Source: Candidatus Agathobaculum merdipullorum | GTDB lineage: Bacteria; Bacillota; Clostridia; Oscillospirales; Butyricicoccaceae | Reading direction: 5' to 3' | Assembly: GCA_019115185.1 (NCBI GenBank) | Contig: DXDZ01000013.1 | Coordinates: 1-49,018 of the forward strand | Length of the DNA: 49,018 bases | Shown here: in pieces, positions 42,973-49,018 of the stretch | How the letters are laid out: each line of letters begins with the position of its first letter | Position numbering within the stretch: the first letter of the stretch is position 1 | Notes under the pieces: generated by a model | Databases searched by the model: none | The model's input: only the letters and a program-made list of their open reading frames with translations | Told to the model about the DNA's origin: nothing | Program-made: the position numbers and the translations under genes

Positions 42973-44151
42973 GTGCCCTATTATGAAATGAGTTTGGAAA
43001 ACCAGCGGGAATATGTGTGCCAGAACGATTTTACTGTGGCGGAAAACGCACTTGGCGCGTGGCTGATCGCTTTTCTCGATGTGGATTGGACCGACCTCAT
43101 CAAAAAAACAGAGTCCCTCCGTGAAGATCACGAAGGAACTCTGTCCAAATTCAGATGGATGCAGGAGAAACAGCGCCGGCAGTGGGAACTGACGTACAGT
43201 GAGCGGGTGGTTGCGTGGTACCATGGACTGAAAGAAACGCTTTCCTCGCGCCATCCGCTGCTGAAGCTACTGGTGGAGCAGCAGATCCGCAACCGACTTC
43301 TCTCCGCACTCCAGCCGAAAAATCTCGCAGAACTCCGTATGGATGTACTGCATTATGTAGAAGTGCTGGACGGCACCCGGGCGCACAGCGAACAGACCAT
43401 GCTTTCCCCCATGGACCTACGTCCATGGCTGCTGGAAGCGGAGCAGATTTTTTTCACGCTCAAAACCTGTCAGGCGCAGCTGCTCCCCCTACTCGATCAG
43501 GTCATGGGCGGCGATCCCGAAAAGGATCACGGCATTCTACAACGGTATCACCAGATGCAACAAAAGGATTTGTCGTTTCAATGTATGGTGGAACAGAGCT
43601 ACCGGCTGCTGTCGCCCCAATTCCGTATCACCAGCGTCCACAGGATATATCGTTCCGATCTACTGAAAGAGATCGCGCCACAGATGGATCAGCTGGAGGG
43701 GCATACCTATATGGTCACAGATGCACTGGAGGCCCTCACCCTGTGGGAGTTTGAGATGATTTGCGCCAATGAAATCCTCCTGCGCCGGTGTTCCTATTGC
43801 AACCGCTATTTCCGCCCCTATTCGGTGGTCAGCTGCTACTGTGACCGTCCGGTAGAGGGCAAAGGCGAGAAAACCTGCAAGGAAATCGGGGCGATGTCCC
43901 GACACCAGCAGAAAGTCAATCAGGACGAGGCCAAAAAACTGTATCGAAAGGTTTGCAACCGCACCCAGATGGCCGCCCAGCGGCGCAAAGGGCAATATCC
44001 GGATATCCTGCGACGGTACCGTCAGGTGCAGCTGCGCGGCAAGGAACTGCTCGAGCAGGTGGAGGCAGGTACTATGACGTTCTCGCAGTTTCAGCAGCAG
44101 TTCGATAAAAAACCAGGGGAACTGCTGGGAATTAGGTACGCGCGCAATTAA
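42973..44151 (+). CDS. DUF6076-like protein with a Cys-rich zinc-type motif
   Basis: The 392-residue protein is recognised only as DUF6076-like. The N-terminal ~270 residues are helical and the conserved part is near residue 285: LLRRCSYCNRYFRPYSVVSC then YCDRPVEGKGEKTCKEIGA, a set of cysteines like a zinc finger, followed by RHQQKVNQDEAKKLYRKVCN. The GTG start at 42973 follows GGGGGGG; an ATG 45 bases upstream has no ribosome binding site. It is the only plus-strand gene of the element's central part and is divergent from the helix-turn-helix gene. Role unknown; common on Clostridia mobile elements. Confidence 0.75.
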   Translation: MPYYEMSLENQREYVCQNDFTVAENALGAWLIAFLDVDWTDLIKKTESLREDHEGTLSKFRWMQEKQRRQWELTYSERVVAWYHGLKETLSSRHPLLKLLVEQQIRNRLLSALQPKNLAELRMDVLHYVEVLDGTRAHSEQTMLSPMDLRPWLLEAEQIFFTLKTCQAQLLPLLDQVMGGDPEKDHGILQRYHQMQQKDLSFQCMVEQSYRLLSPQFRITSVHRIYRSDLLKEIAPQMDQLEGHTYMVTDALEALTLWEFEMICANEILLRRCSYCNRYFRPYSVVSCYCDRPVEGKGEKTCKEIGAMSRHQQKVNQDEAKKLYRKVCNRTQMAAQRRKGQYPDILRRYRQVQLRGKELLEQVEAGTMTFSQFQQQFDKKPGELLGIRYARN

Positions 44152-44180
44152 TTTTTGCTGCACAAGCAGTAAAAAAGCGA

Positions 44181-44309
44181 TTACCGCTTAGATTTACCCT
44201 TATACTCGTACTTTTCTTTCGCTGTATCGATCATGAGATAAACGATTTTATATAGAACAACCAGAGAGCAAACTCCAACAAAGCATCGCAAACGCCATCG
44301 AAATTGCAT
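44181..44309 (-). CDS. Candidate small membrane protein
   Basis: A 42-residue frame, MQFRWRLRCFVGVCSLVVLY followed by KIVYLMIDTAKEKYEYKG, has a basic start, one hydrophobic segment and a charged end, a plausible small membrane protein. A ribosome binding site is weak (GGAG close to the ATG). The gap 44152-44657 otherwise holds the IS3-derived fragment (44411-44588) and nothing else that I see. Confidence 0.3.
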   Translation of the reverse strand: MQFRWRLRCFVGVCSLVVLYKIVYLMIDTAKEKYEYKGKSKR

Positions 44310-44410
44310 CTCCGTCGAAATCTGGAAACAAAAAGACAACCAAATCACTGATTGGTTCATACAGGAGGACCAAAGACAAAAAACTCATTATAAAGCCCGC
44401 CGTCTATAAG

Positions 44411-44588
44411 TGAACTGCACCCCATTTGTTAGACAGTATGGTATACTGAATAACAAGTGGGGTGCATTATTATACCGAAAGGAATACCGAACAAACGCTA
44501 CTCACCAAAATTTAAGCGAACGGTAGTAGAAACGATGCGACATGAACGCTTATTTGAAAATATTGTCTAACTTTTGGGGGGCACTTCA
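44411..44588 (+). mobile_element. IS3-family (IS150-like) internally deleted element
   Basis: The 178-base element has ends TGAACTGCACCCCATTTGTT and TGAAGTGCCCCCCAAAAGTT (reverse complement of the right end), with 20 of the first 25 bases matching. It keeps the start of the orfA protein (PKGIPNKRYSPKFKRTVVET) and nothing of the catalytic part. A 4-base TAAG direct repeat flanks it (44407-44410 and 44589-44592). It is a non-autonomous, MITE-like derivative. Confidence 0.7.
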
Positions 44589-44657
44589 TAAGAGCGATGG
44601 GCTTTACACACGATATCATTTGGTTGACCTTCGCACGGTTGTGCGTCTTGCAGAGCA

Positions 44658-45326
44658 TTATCTACCTATTTTTGCAATTAACTTTCGAAGTGCCTGCTTC
44701 GTCAAGTGAGCATTTTGAAGGGCGAGGCTAAGAGTTTCCTTGTCTTCGTCTGTTAGTTCGTAATCGTCAAGGCCCGTGGCTTCCAGATAGGTATCCAGTT
44801 CAGTGATGCAACCCTGCTCCACTTCCGCAATACAATCTTGCTCCAATTCTGCAATATAACTCTGCATAGACTGCCAGTCGATATCATTGACTGTATATTC
44901 GTGGTCTGTGTCAGGAGATTCAACAATAGGGAGAGAAACTACGGTTTCATTGACCTTGTCCTTAAAATGTCTAACAAGAAAACTTTGGTAATACTCACTG
45001 TGCTTGTTTAGTATCGCCATGAAATACATAGCGATTTTCTCGTTGAAACCCTGAAATTTAGGTATCAAGGTTTTTGTGAATTGTCCGGCATAAAAATCAT
45101 GATGCATATAGTGGAACCTCATGCTTATCATGCCAACAGCTAAAGAATTTCCCTTTATCTTATGCTTCTCATCAAGATATTCGACATATCCCAATATTCC
45201 ATTATTATTCTCTGTTCTCGTGAAATATGGATACTCTGCCGACTCATTGAAAGTGAAGTTCTCTTTATCAAGTTGCGGGTTGTTAATTACTTCAAACAAA
45301 TCCTTAATGTAAAAGTCCTTAAACAT
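44658..45326 (-). CDS. Restriction-modification specificity (S-like) subunit
   Basis: The 222-residue protein resembles one target-recognition half of a type I or BcgI-type specificity subunit: YPYFTRTENNNGILGYVEYL, KGNSLAVGMISMRFHYMHHD, then QFTKTLIPKFQGFNEKIAMY and SEYYQSFLVRHFKDKVNETV. A C-terminal helical coiled stretch with AELEQDCIAEVEQGCITELD is the dimerisation part. It overlaps the methylase gene by 8 bases. DNA sequence specificity cannot be read from the sequence. Low GC compared with the neighbouring genes suggests a separate origin. Confidence 0.8.
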   Translation of the reverse strand: MFKDFYIKDLFEVINNPQLDKENFTFNESAEYPYFTRTENNNGILGYVEYLDEKHKIKGNSLAVGMISMRFHYMHHDFYAGQFTKTLIPKFQGFNEKIAMYFMAILNKHSEYYQSFLVRHFKDKVNETVVSLPIVESPDTDHEYTVNDIDWQSMQSYIAELEQDCIAEVEQGCITELDTYLEATGLDDYELTDEDKETLSLALQNAHLTKQALRKLIAKIGR

Positions 45327-47355
45327 TTGTGTTCACCTCGTTTTTCAAAAACACGCTCACTTTCCATCTCAGATAATCCGTTACAGCCGTCTTAAAGTCA
45401 TCTTCTATAGGCGTGGTGTCAATCTTCTTATGCTGGTTAAAGGTCCAGTCATCACCATTCAGCGAGACTGTATCTTTGATGACAAGGCCGTTTGTTTCAG
45501 TGTAGTAATTCGTCTTTGGTTTCTTGCCAAGACAAATTGCCGCTACTTCGTCATAGCGTTCAAGTGCGTGGTCTGTATTTCGCAAGTTAACCTTCTGCGT
45601 GGACTTCTTGCGATTTTGGCGAGTATATCCATCTTCCGAAAAGTCAATAAACGTCACAACGTCATCAGCCTCATGTGGGCGGTTGACTCGGAACAAGTAG
45701 ATTGCTGTCTGCACAGATGACTTGCCGCTAAACAGGTCATCCGGCATGTGGATGCTTGCAATCAGCGTATTCTTCTGCAAAATCTTCTTTGCATATACGT
45801 CACCCGACCCGCTGCCCGCATTCTCCTGAATCAGAACAGCACCATATCCCGTCTCCATGCGCGACAACGCTTCATCAACAAAGATGAGACCTTTGCCTGG
45901 CGCCGAATAGGGCGGATTCAGTAGGAACACGTTCGCAGGAAACGTATCTCTATGGCTTTTGATGAACTTCGGGCCCTCCTTGTGCGAATCTCCGCAGATA
46001 ACCTGAGAGGAACCGTCGCCCATAAGAATCATGTTGAGGACGGCAAGGATGTAGATATTGCCAAGAATTTCGATACCAAGTAGCTGATTATGCTTGATGT
46101 GGTCAATCTTGCTATTCAGTGACTGCACGTCCTTGATGTGTTTTTTTGCGTCGTCGATCATGATTTCCATAGCCGACACCAGGAAACCGGACGAACCCAT
46201 ACAAGTATCCCATACGAACGAATCCATATCCGTTCTCGTGATTCGCGCCATCAAAGTTGTCACGAAGCGTGGAGTCAATACCACATCGTTGAGCTTGTCG
46301 TTCTCAATAGCAACCCAATCGCTTAGACTATTCAAAATTTTGCCCGTAAAATCAAGGTGAATATTGCTTTCAAGAAGCGGCAATATATCCTCTTTGACTT
46401 GTCTGTAAATGGACTTTATGGTGCTTTCGCCATTCACAGGCTTCCAAAGATCGCGTTTCTCGAACACGGGCTTTAAATAGTTCAACACCATGTTGACCTT
46501 GTCGGTCGAGCAATTTTTCTTGCGCAGGAATGCTTTTGTCCTACGCAAAACAATGTTCCCATCGTTGTCGTCATGGTCGTCGTTAGAATAAAAATCTGCT
46601 ACTTCCAGCGGCTTCACACCCTCCGTCGTAAGCCCCGCCATAATAAGGCCGCAGAACAGGTACAGCTTCTCGTTTGTACCAAGTAAAGTTTTGATGCTCG
46701 CATCATCGTAAATCCTCTGATGGATTCCCTTGATGCTTTGCTCCAGCAGCTCTTCTTTGTCGCGTTTGAGTTTCTCTTTCTCGACTTTCGTCAGTGAAAG
46801 CTTGTCAAGTTTGGCAAAAAACGCGTCAATGTTCGACCTCTTCATTTCCACGAAAGTAAAGTCGGCAAGCTCTTTTGGAATTCTGTCATTCTTCTGCGAT
46901 ACGTAATATGCCTTGGCCTCAGGGTCCTTAACGCACCCCTCTTCAAGTGTTGTACCGTTGATGCCGATGATGATGACTTCGCTGTATGTGCCCTCATCCA
47001 GAATCGCCATACCGTAGTGCAAAGCACCGTTCACGGCAAACTGTTGCACGGCTCGATTCGGATTTTTGTCGCCGCTCACAAGTTCAATATCACCGTTGGA
47101 TGTCAGTTTTTCCAGCTTCCCCTTTGTTCCTTTAGCCTCAATCATCACAGGAATATCCCGGCGATTTTCATTCTGTAACAGGAGCTGGATATCCGGATAG
47201 TTTACGCCCGAGCCGCCAGACTTCGAATTCGCCTCTTTGAGTGCCTTGGTGATAGAACCGTTAATCTCCTCTGTCTTCCCATAATGCCGTATGCCGAGGT
47301 TGTCCAAAAGTGTTTTGAAGTGTTCTTCCACCTTTTCTTCTATACTTTTTGCCAT
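45319..47355 (-). CDS. N-6 adenine DNA methylase with N-terminal nuclease motif (BcgI-like RM subunit)
   Basis: The 678-residue protein joins a nuclease and a methylase. The N-terminal part has YPDIQLLLQNENRRDIPVMI followed by EAKG, fitting a PD-(D/E)xK nuclease (D..ExK). The methylase core has motif I DTCMGSSGFLVS (about 385) and motif IV LLNPPYSAPG (about 475), which binds S-adenosylmethionine and the target adenine. With the S-like subunit this forms a bifunctional, BcgI-type system that would cut unmodified DNA, possibly defending the element and host. It follows the RHH-like gene at once. Nuclease activity is inferred. Confidence 0.85.
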   Translation of the reverse strand: MAKSIEEKVEEHFKTLLDNLGIRHYGKTEEINGSITKALKEANSKSGGSGVNYPDIQLLLQNENRRDIPVMIEAKGTKGKLEKLTSNGDIELVSGDKNPNRAVQQFAVNGALHYGMAILDEGTYSEVIIIGINGTTLEEGCVKDPEAKAYYVSQKNDRIPKELADFTFVEMKRSNIDAFFAKLDKLSLTKVEKEKLKRDKEELLEQSIKGIHQRIYDDASIKTLLGTNEKLYLFCGLIMAGLTTEGVKPLEVADFYSNDDHDDNDGNIVLRRTKAFLRKKNCSTDKVNMVLNYLKPVFEKRDLWKPVNGESTIKSIYRQVKEDILPLLESNIHLDFTGKILNSLSDWVAIENDKLNDVVLTPRFVTTLMARITRTDMDSFVWDTCMGSSGFLVSAMEIMIDDAKKHIKDVQSLNSKIDHIKHNQLLGIEILGNIYILAVLNMILMGDGSSQVICGDSHKEGPKFIKSHRDTFPANVFLLNPPYSAPGKGLIFVDEALSRMETGYGAVLIQENAGSGSGDVYAKKILQKNTLIASIHMPDDLFSGKSSVQTAIYLFRVNRPHEADDVVTFIDFSEDGYTRQNRKKSTQKVNLRNTDHALERYDEVAAICLGKKPKTNYYTETNGLVIKDTVSLNGDDWTFNQHKKIDTTPIEDDFKTAVTDYLRWKVSVFLKNEVNTNV

Positions 47356-47586
47356 TTACTTCTCCACCTCCTCAAGATGCTCCTGCACCCACTCGTGGAT
47401 GATTGCTGCAATCGTCGTCTCGCGCTCCGTAGCCATCATCTTGAGAGCCTTCTTATCGCTCACGGCGAGCGACAACGAGAGCGTGGTGCGCTTCTCGTCC
47501 GCCGCTGTATCGGCAACAACGGCCTTCTCTATCTTCTTCTGCTCGGCCTCGAGGTCAGCAGCGTACTTCTCAAACACATTCGCCAT
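47356..47586 (-). CDS. RHH-type small regulator of the RM operon
   Basis: The 76-residue protein has an N-terminal helix and a C-terminal ribbon-helix-helix-like segment, RTTLSLSLAVSDKKALKMMA then TERETTIAAIIHEWVQEHLE. It starts after AAAGGAGG and its stop abuts the methylase start. It is likely a DNA-binding regulator of the operon, acting as a controller protein, or the antidote of a toxin pair; the first is preferred because no toxin gene is next to it. Confidence 0.7.
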   Translation of the reverse strand: MANVFEKYAADLEAEQKKIEKAVVADTAADEKRTTLSLSLAVSDKKALKMMATERETTIAAIIHEWVQEHLEEVEK

Positions 47587-47622
47587 GACTCGACCTCCTT
47601 TGATTATTTACATATTTGTACA

Positions 47623-47652
47623 ATTATACACCGCAGAGTACCCTCTTGTCCA
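47623..47652 (-). promoter_or_regulatory. Promoter of the restriction-modification operon
   Basis: On the minus strand TGGACA (47647-47652) and TATAAT (47623-47628) are 18 bases apart. The following TTGTACAA (47616-47623) is palindromic and overlaps the -10 side, a possible operator for the RHH-like protein. Confidence 0.5.
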
Positions 47653-47677
47653 TACAAAACAAGCCTTCTACCTGCGG

Positions 47678-47785
47678 TTATTCTTTCGAGAACCCAGCCG
47701 CCTCGTAAACCGTGTCCACCAGAGTGCGGGTCGCCTTTGCCGCCTTGCCACGACGCTCAAACTCGACCACCGCTTCAGAGAAGTT
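47678..47785 (-). pseudogene. Remnant of a protein-coding gene
   Basis: An open 36-codon stretch NFSEAVVEFERRGKAAKATR followed by TLVDTVYEAAGFSKE looks like a true protein C-terminus but is preceded by an in-frame stop and has no start. It probably is the 3' end of a decayed gene. Family not identified. Confidence 0.35.
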
Positions 47786-47793
47786 TTAAGGCA

Positions 47794-47830
47794 TAAAAAA
47801 GCCCGATGGGTGCGTGAGCACCTCAACGGG
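47794..47830 (-). terminator. Terminator-like hairpin near the right end of the spoVT element
   Basis: CCCGATGGGTGC (47802-47813) and GCACCTCAACGGG (47818-47830) form a stem with one bulge; T6 follows on the minus strand. It would stop transcription coming from the spoVT promoter before it reaches the restriction genes. Confidence 0.6.
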
Positions 47831-47879
47831 TCTAAAACGTCTTAGAACGCAAAATCAAACTTTTTCGCATCAACGAATA

Positions 47880-48300
47880 CTGAAAGGGGACGCCATCAGG
47901 CGTCCCCCACCCTATACACAAGCACAAACTTATTCTTGTAAAAGAAGAGTTCAACGCTTCCTACTCTGGTGAAGCTGACAAAAAGTTGAATTCTGGAAGG
48001 AAGCAACTGAATGTACGCTAAAGCGCAAGACGGAGCCGCACTGAAATAGTACAAGCGACTGGGGACATGACCAGGGAAACAGTATGTCATCTAGGATCCC
48101 AAGCGAATTAACACGTCACTGGTGGTATGAATGCAGGAAAGACGAACTGAAAAAACCGGCATAGACGCACAGATACCATCAGGAAAATACAACACATGCG
48201 TGCAACACGTCCGGTCATCCAAGATATCTTTGAGCAAAATTCAAATATGACAAATTACGCCGCCAATTGGGAGCTGGCGAAAATATAGAGTATAAAAATA
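47880..48300 (+). ncRNA. Non-coding, structured-looking stretch; possible group II intron remnant
   Basis: No convincing protein is encoded here. The text has many stem-like pieces, for example GGGGACGCC-ATCA-GGCGTCCCC (47885-47906). Phrases such as GCAAGACGGAGCC and GACTGGGGACATGACCAGGG remind me of domain I of bacterial group II introns. No reverse transcriptase and no domain V were found, so if correct it is only a fragment. The remaining gap to 48417 contains a GGCCC-type inverted repeat (48308-48332) and nothing else. Confidence 0.3.
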
Positions 48301-48417
48301 TGAAGGCCCCTGCGAAATTCGTAGGGCCCTCCTGTTGATAAGAAAAAACAGTTTTGCTGTGATTGCTATGCTAAATCACACGTGATTTCAAGGGCCCTTT
48401 CTTCAGCAAAGAATCAG

Positions 48418-48591
48418 TTACCAGCCGCAGCGCTTGGCCAGATCCAGCATCCCAACGGAAAACCGCTCTGACCGTGTCCATGTCATCTGTGACGGGTCGC
48501 CCTCGCGGATACGCAAGGTGCGGCGGATTTCCTTCGGAATGACCACGCGACCCAAATCATCAATACGGCGCACAATGCCGGTTGCCTTCAT
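48418..48591 (-). CDS. spoVT: SpoVT, 5' part, with a foreign 24-residue tail
   Basis: The 57-residue product begins MKATGIVRRIDDLGRVVIPK and continues EIRRTLRIREGDP, the N-terminal part of SpoVT, an AbrB-type forespore transcription factor. After residue 33 the sequence switches to SQMTWTRSERFSVGMLDLAK then RCGW, which is the displaced C-terminus of the element's recombinase. The final strand of the swapped-hairpin DNA-binding fold and the whole GAF-like domain are missing. GGGAGGG precedes the ATG at 48591. It is probably inactive unless the element excises. Confidence 0.92.
   Translation of the reverse strand: MKATGIVRRIDDLGRVVIPKEIRRTLRIREGDPSQMTWTRSERFSVGMLDLAKRCGW
48475..48501 (-). repeat. 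att site at the spoVT 5' end
   Basis: The core (48493-48501) and the 18-base arm TGTCCATGTCATCTGTGA (48475-48492, plus strand) are the inverted partner of 36502-36519. Confidence 0.85.
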
Positions 48592-48706
48592 TTACGCGTT
48601 CCCTCCCATACGCAATTTCTGGTTGTACAGGTAGTATGACTGGAACGCGGCGCATTATACAGCGGCAGTTCTGGCAATTTTTAACGCGCATAGGCAAATT
48701 TTTCGT

Positions 48707-49018
48707 TCAGCGGGCGGTGACGCGCGTCCCTGTGACGATGGCGCGCGGCGCGCCGGTCAGCGGCATACCGGTAAACGGCGTGTTGACCGCCTTGGAATGA
48801 TACGCCTTGTAAACCGTCTCGCTGTCCCAGTCGAGCAGCACCAGACGGGCAAGATTGCCCTCGGCCACCGCGCGGCCGGTCAACCCGTAGATCTCGGCGG
48901 GCGATTTGCTCATTTTGTCGATCAGCTGCATCGGGGTCAGCCGCCCGGTTTTGACCAGATAGGTATTGCACACGGAAAACGCGGTTTCCAGCCCCGTGAT
49001 GCCGCTCGGCGCTTTGGC
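48707..49018 (-). CDS. pyrC: Dihydroorotase, C-terminal end (cut by the window edge)
   Basis: The 103 visible codons end a dihydroorotase: KAPSGITGLETAFSV is the family motif, then PAEIYGLTGRAVAEGNLARL (usual form PA.l.GL..KG.i.eG..ADl) and the terminal FTGMPLTGAPRAIVTGTRV. It catalyses carbamoyl-aspartate cyclisation in pyrimidine synthesis. The gene continues beyond base 49018. It lies 116 bases upstream of spoVT on the same strand. Confidence 0.93.
   Translation of the reverse strand, partial: AKAPSGITGLETAFSVCNTYLVKTGRLTPMQLIDKMSKSPAEIYGLTGRAVAEGNLARLVLLDWDSETVYKAYHSKAVNTPFTGMPLTGAPRAIVTGTRVTAR

Larger units (their letters stand above)
36492..48492. mobile_element. 12,001-bp integrative mobilizable element in spoVT
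   Basis: The 9-base core CGGGTCGCC is at both ends (36492-36500 and 48493-48501), 12,001 bases apart. Inside each end lie 18-base inverted arms (36502-36519 and 48475-48492) that match at 16 positions. Joining them gives an attP with a 10-base centre whose middle dinucleotide is GA, as expected for a large serine recombinase. Content: recombinase, RhuM-like protein, relaxase, MobC-like protein, RepA-like ATPase, helix-turn-helix protein, DUF6076-like protein, an IS3-derived fragment and a BcgI-like restriction-modification set. No conjugation machinery is present. Confidence 0.9.

Overview
The window looks like chromosomal DNA of a GC-rich, butyrate-type, spore-lineage member of the Clostridia, probably an Oscillospiraceae/Butyricicoccaceae relative. 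That placement is inferred from gene content: bcd-etfBA, an Rnf complex, a sensory [FeFe]-hydrogenase, SpoVT, SpoIID-like proteins and Mini-III. No marker gene allows a firmer assignment.

Layout. 0.1-3.6 kb: a ferredoxin and a bcd-etfB-etfA operon. 4.0-19.0 kb: an asparagine synthase gene (asnB type) and downstream SpoIID/peptidoglycan-binding genes. The asnB gene is cut in two by a 10.76-kb element (5373-16128). The element carries a large serine recombinase and a purine set: xanthine-dehydrogenase-type molybdoenzyme, MocA-like protein, MATE pump, purine permease and xpt. 19-25 kb: a PrsA-like foldase, an ECF sigma factor with a membrane partner, a WecC-like dehydrogenase, a CysE-like acetyltransferase, an unusual hairpin array and Mini-III. 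25-30.3 kb: rnfCDGEAB. 30.6-32.6 kb: a hydrogenase-like/chemoreceptor fusion. 32.9-35.7 kb: an uncharacterised operon of a tyrosine recombinase, two DUF2589-like proteins, a small protein and an LL-H-type holin-like protein. 36.0-48.6 kb: the sporulation regulator gene spoVT, cut by a 12,001-bp integrative mobilizable element. 48.7 kb to the end: the 3' end of pyrC.

The central observation is that two unrelated host genes, asnB and spoVT, are each split in frame by a different large-serine-recombinase element. In both cases the attachment sites can be read directly. Short identical cores (GCTCGA; GGCGACCCG) lie at both ends, and joining the outer ends restores full-length proteins of 609 and 180 residues. 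Joining the inner ends restores attP sites with long imperfect inverted arms around a central GA. In the spoVT element attP lies inside the recombinase gene itself, so integration has replaced the recombinase C-terminus with 147 residues of SpoVT, giving a 718-residue chimera. Both interrupted genes are plausibly sporulation-linked, SpoVT directly and asnB by its SpoIID-like neighbours. The arrangement therefore resembles sporulation intervening elements such as skin, but regulated excision is an inference and is not shown by the sequence.

The energy genes fit together. Bcd-EtfAB could couple crotonyl-CoA reduction to ferredoxin reduction, the ferredoxin carries the electrons, and Rnf oxidises it to build an ion gradient. 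The spoVT element carries a relaxase, a MobC-like protein, a candidate oriT, a RepA-like ATPase and a BcgI-like restriction-modification pair, but no conjugation apparatus, so it would need a helper for transfer. No rRNA, tRNA or CRISPR array was seen.
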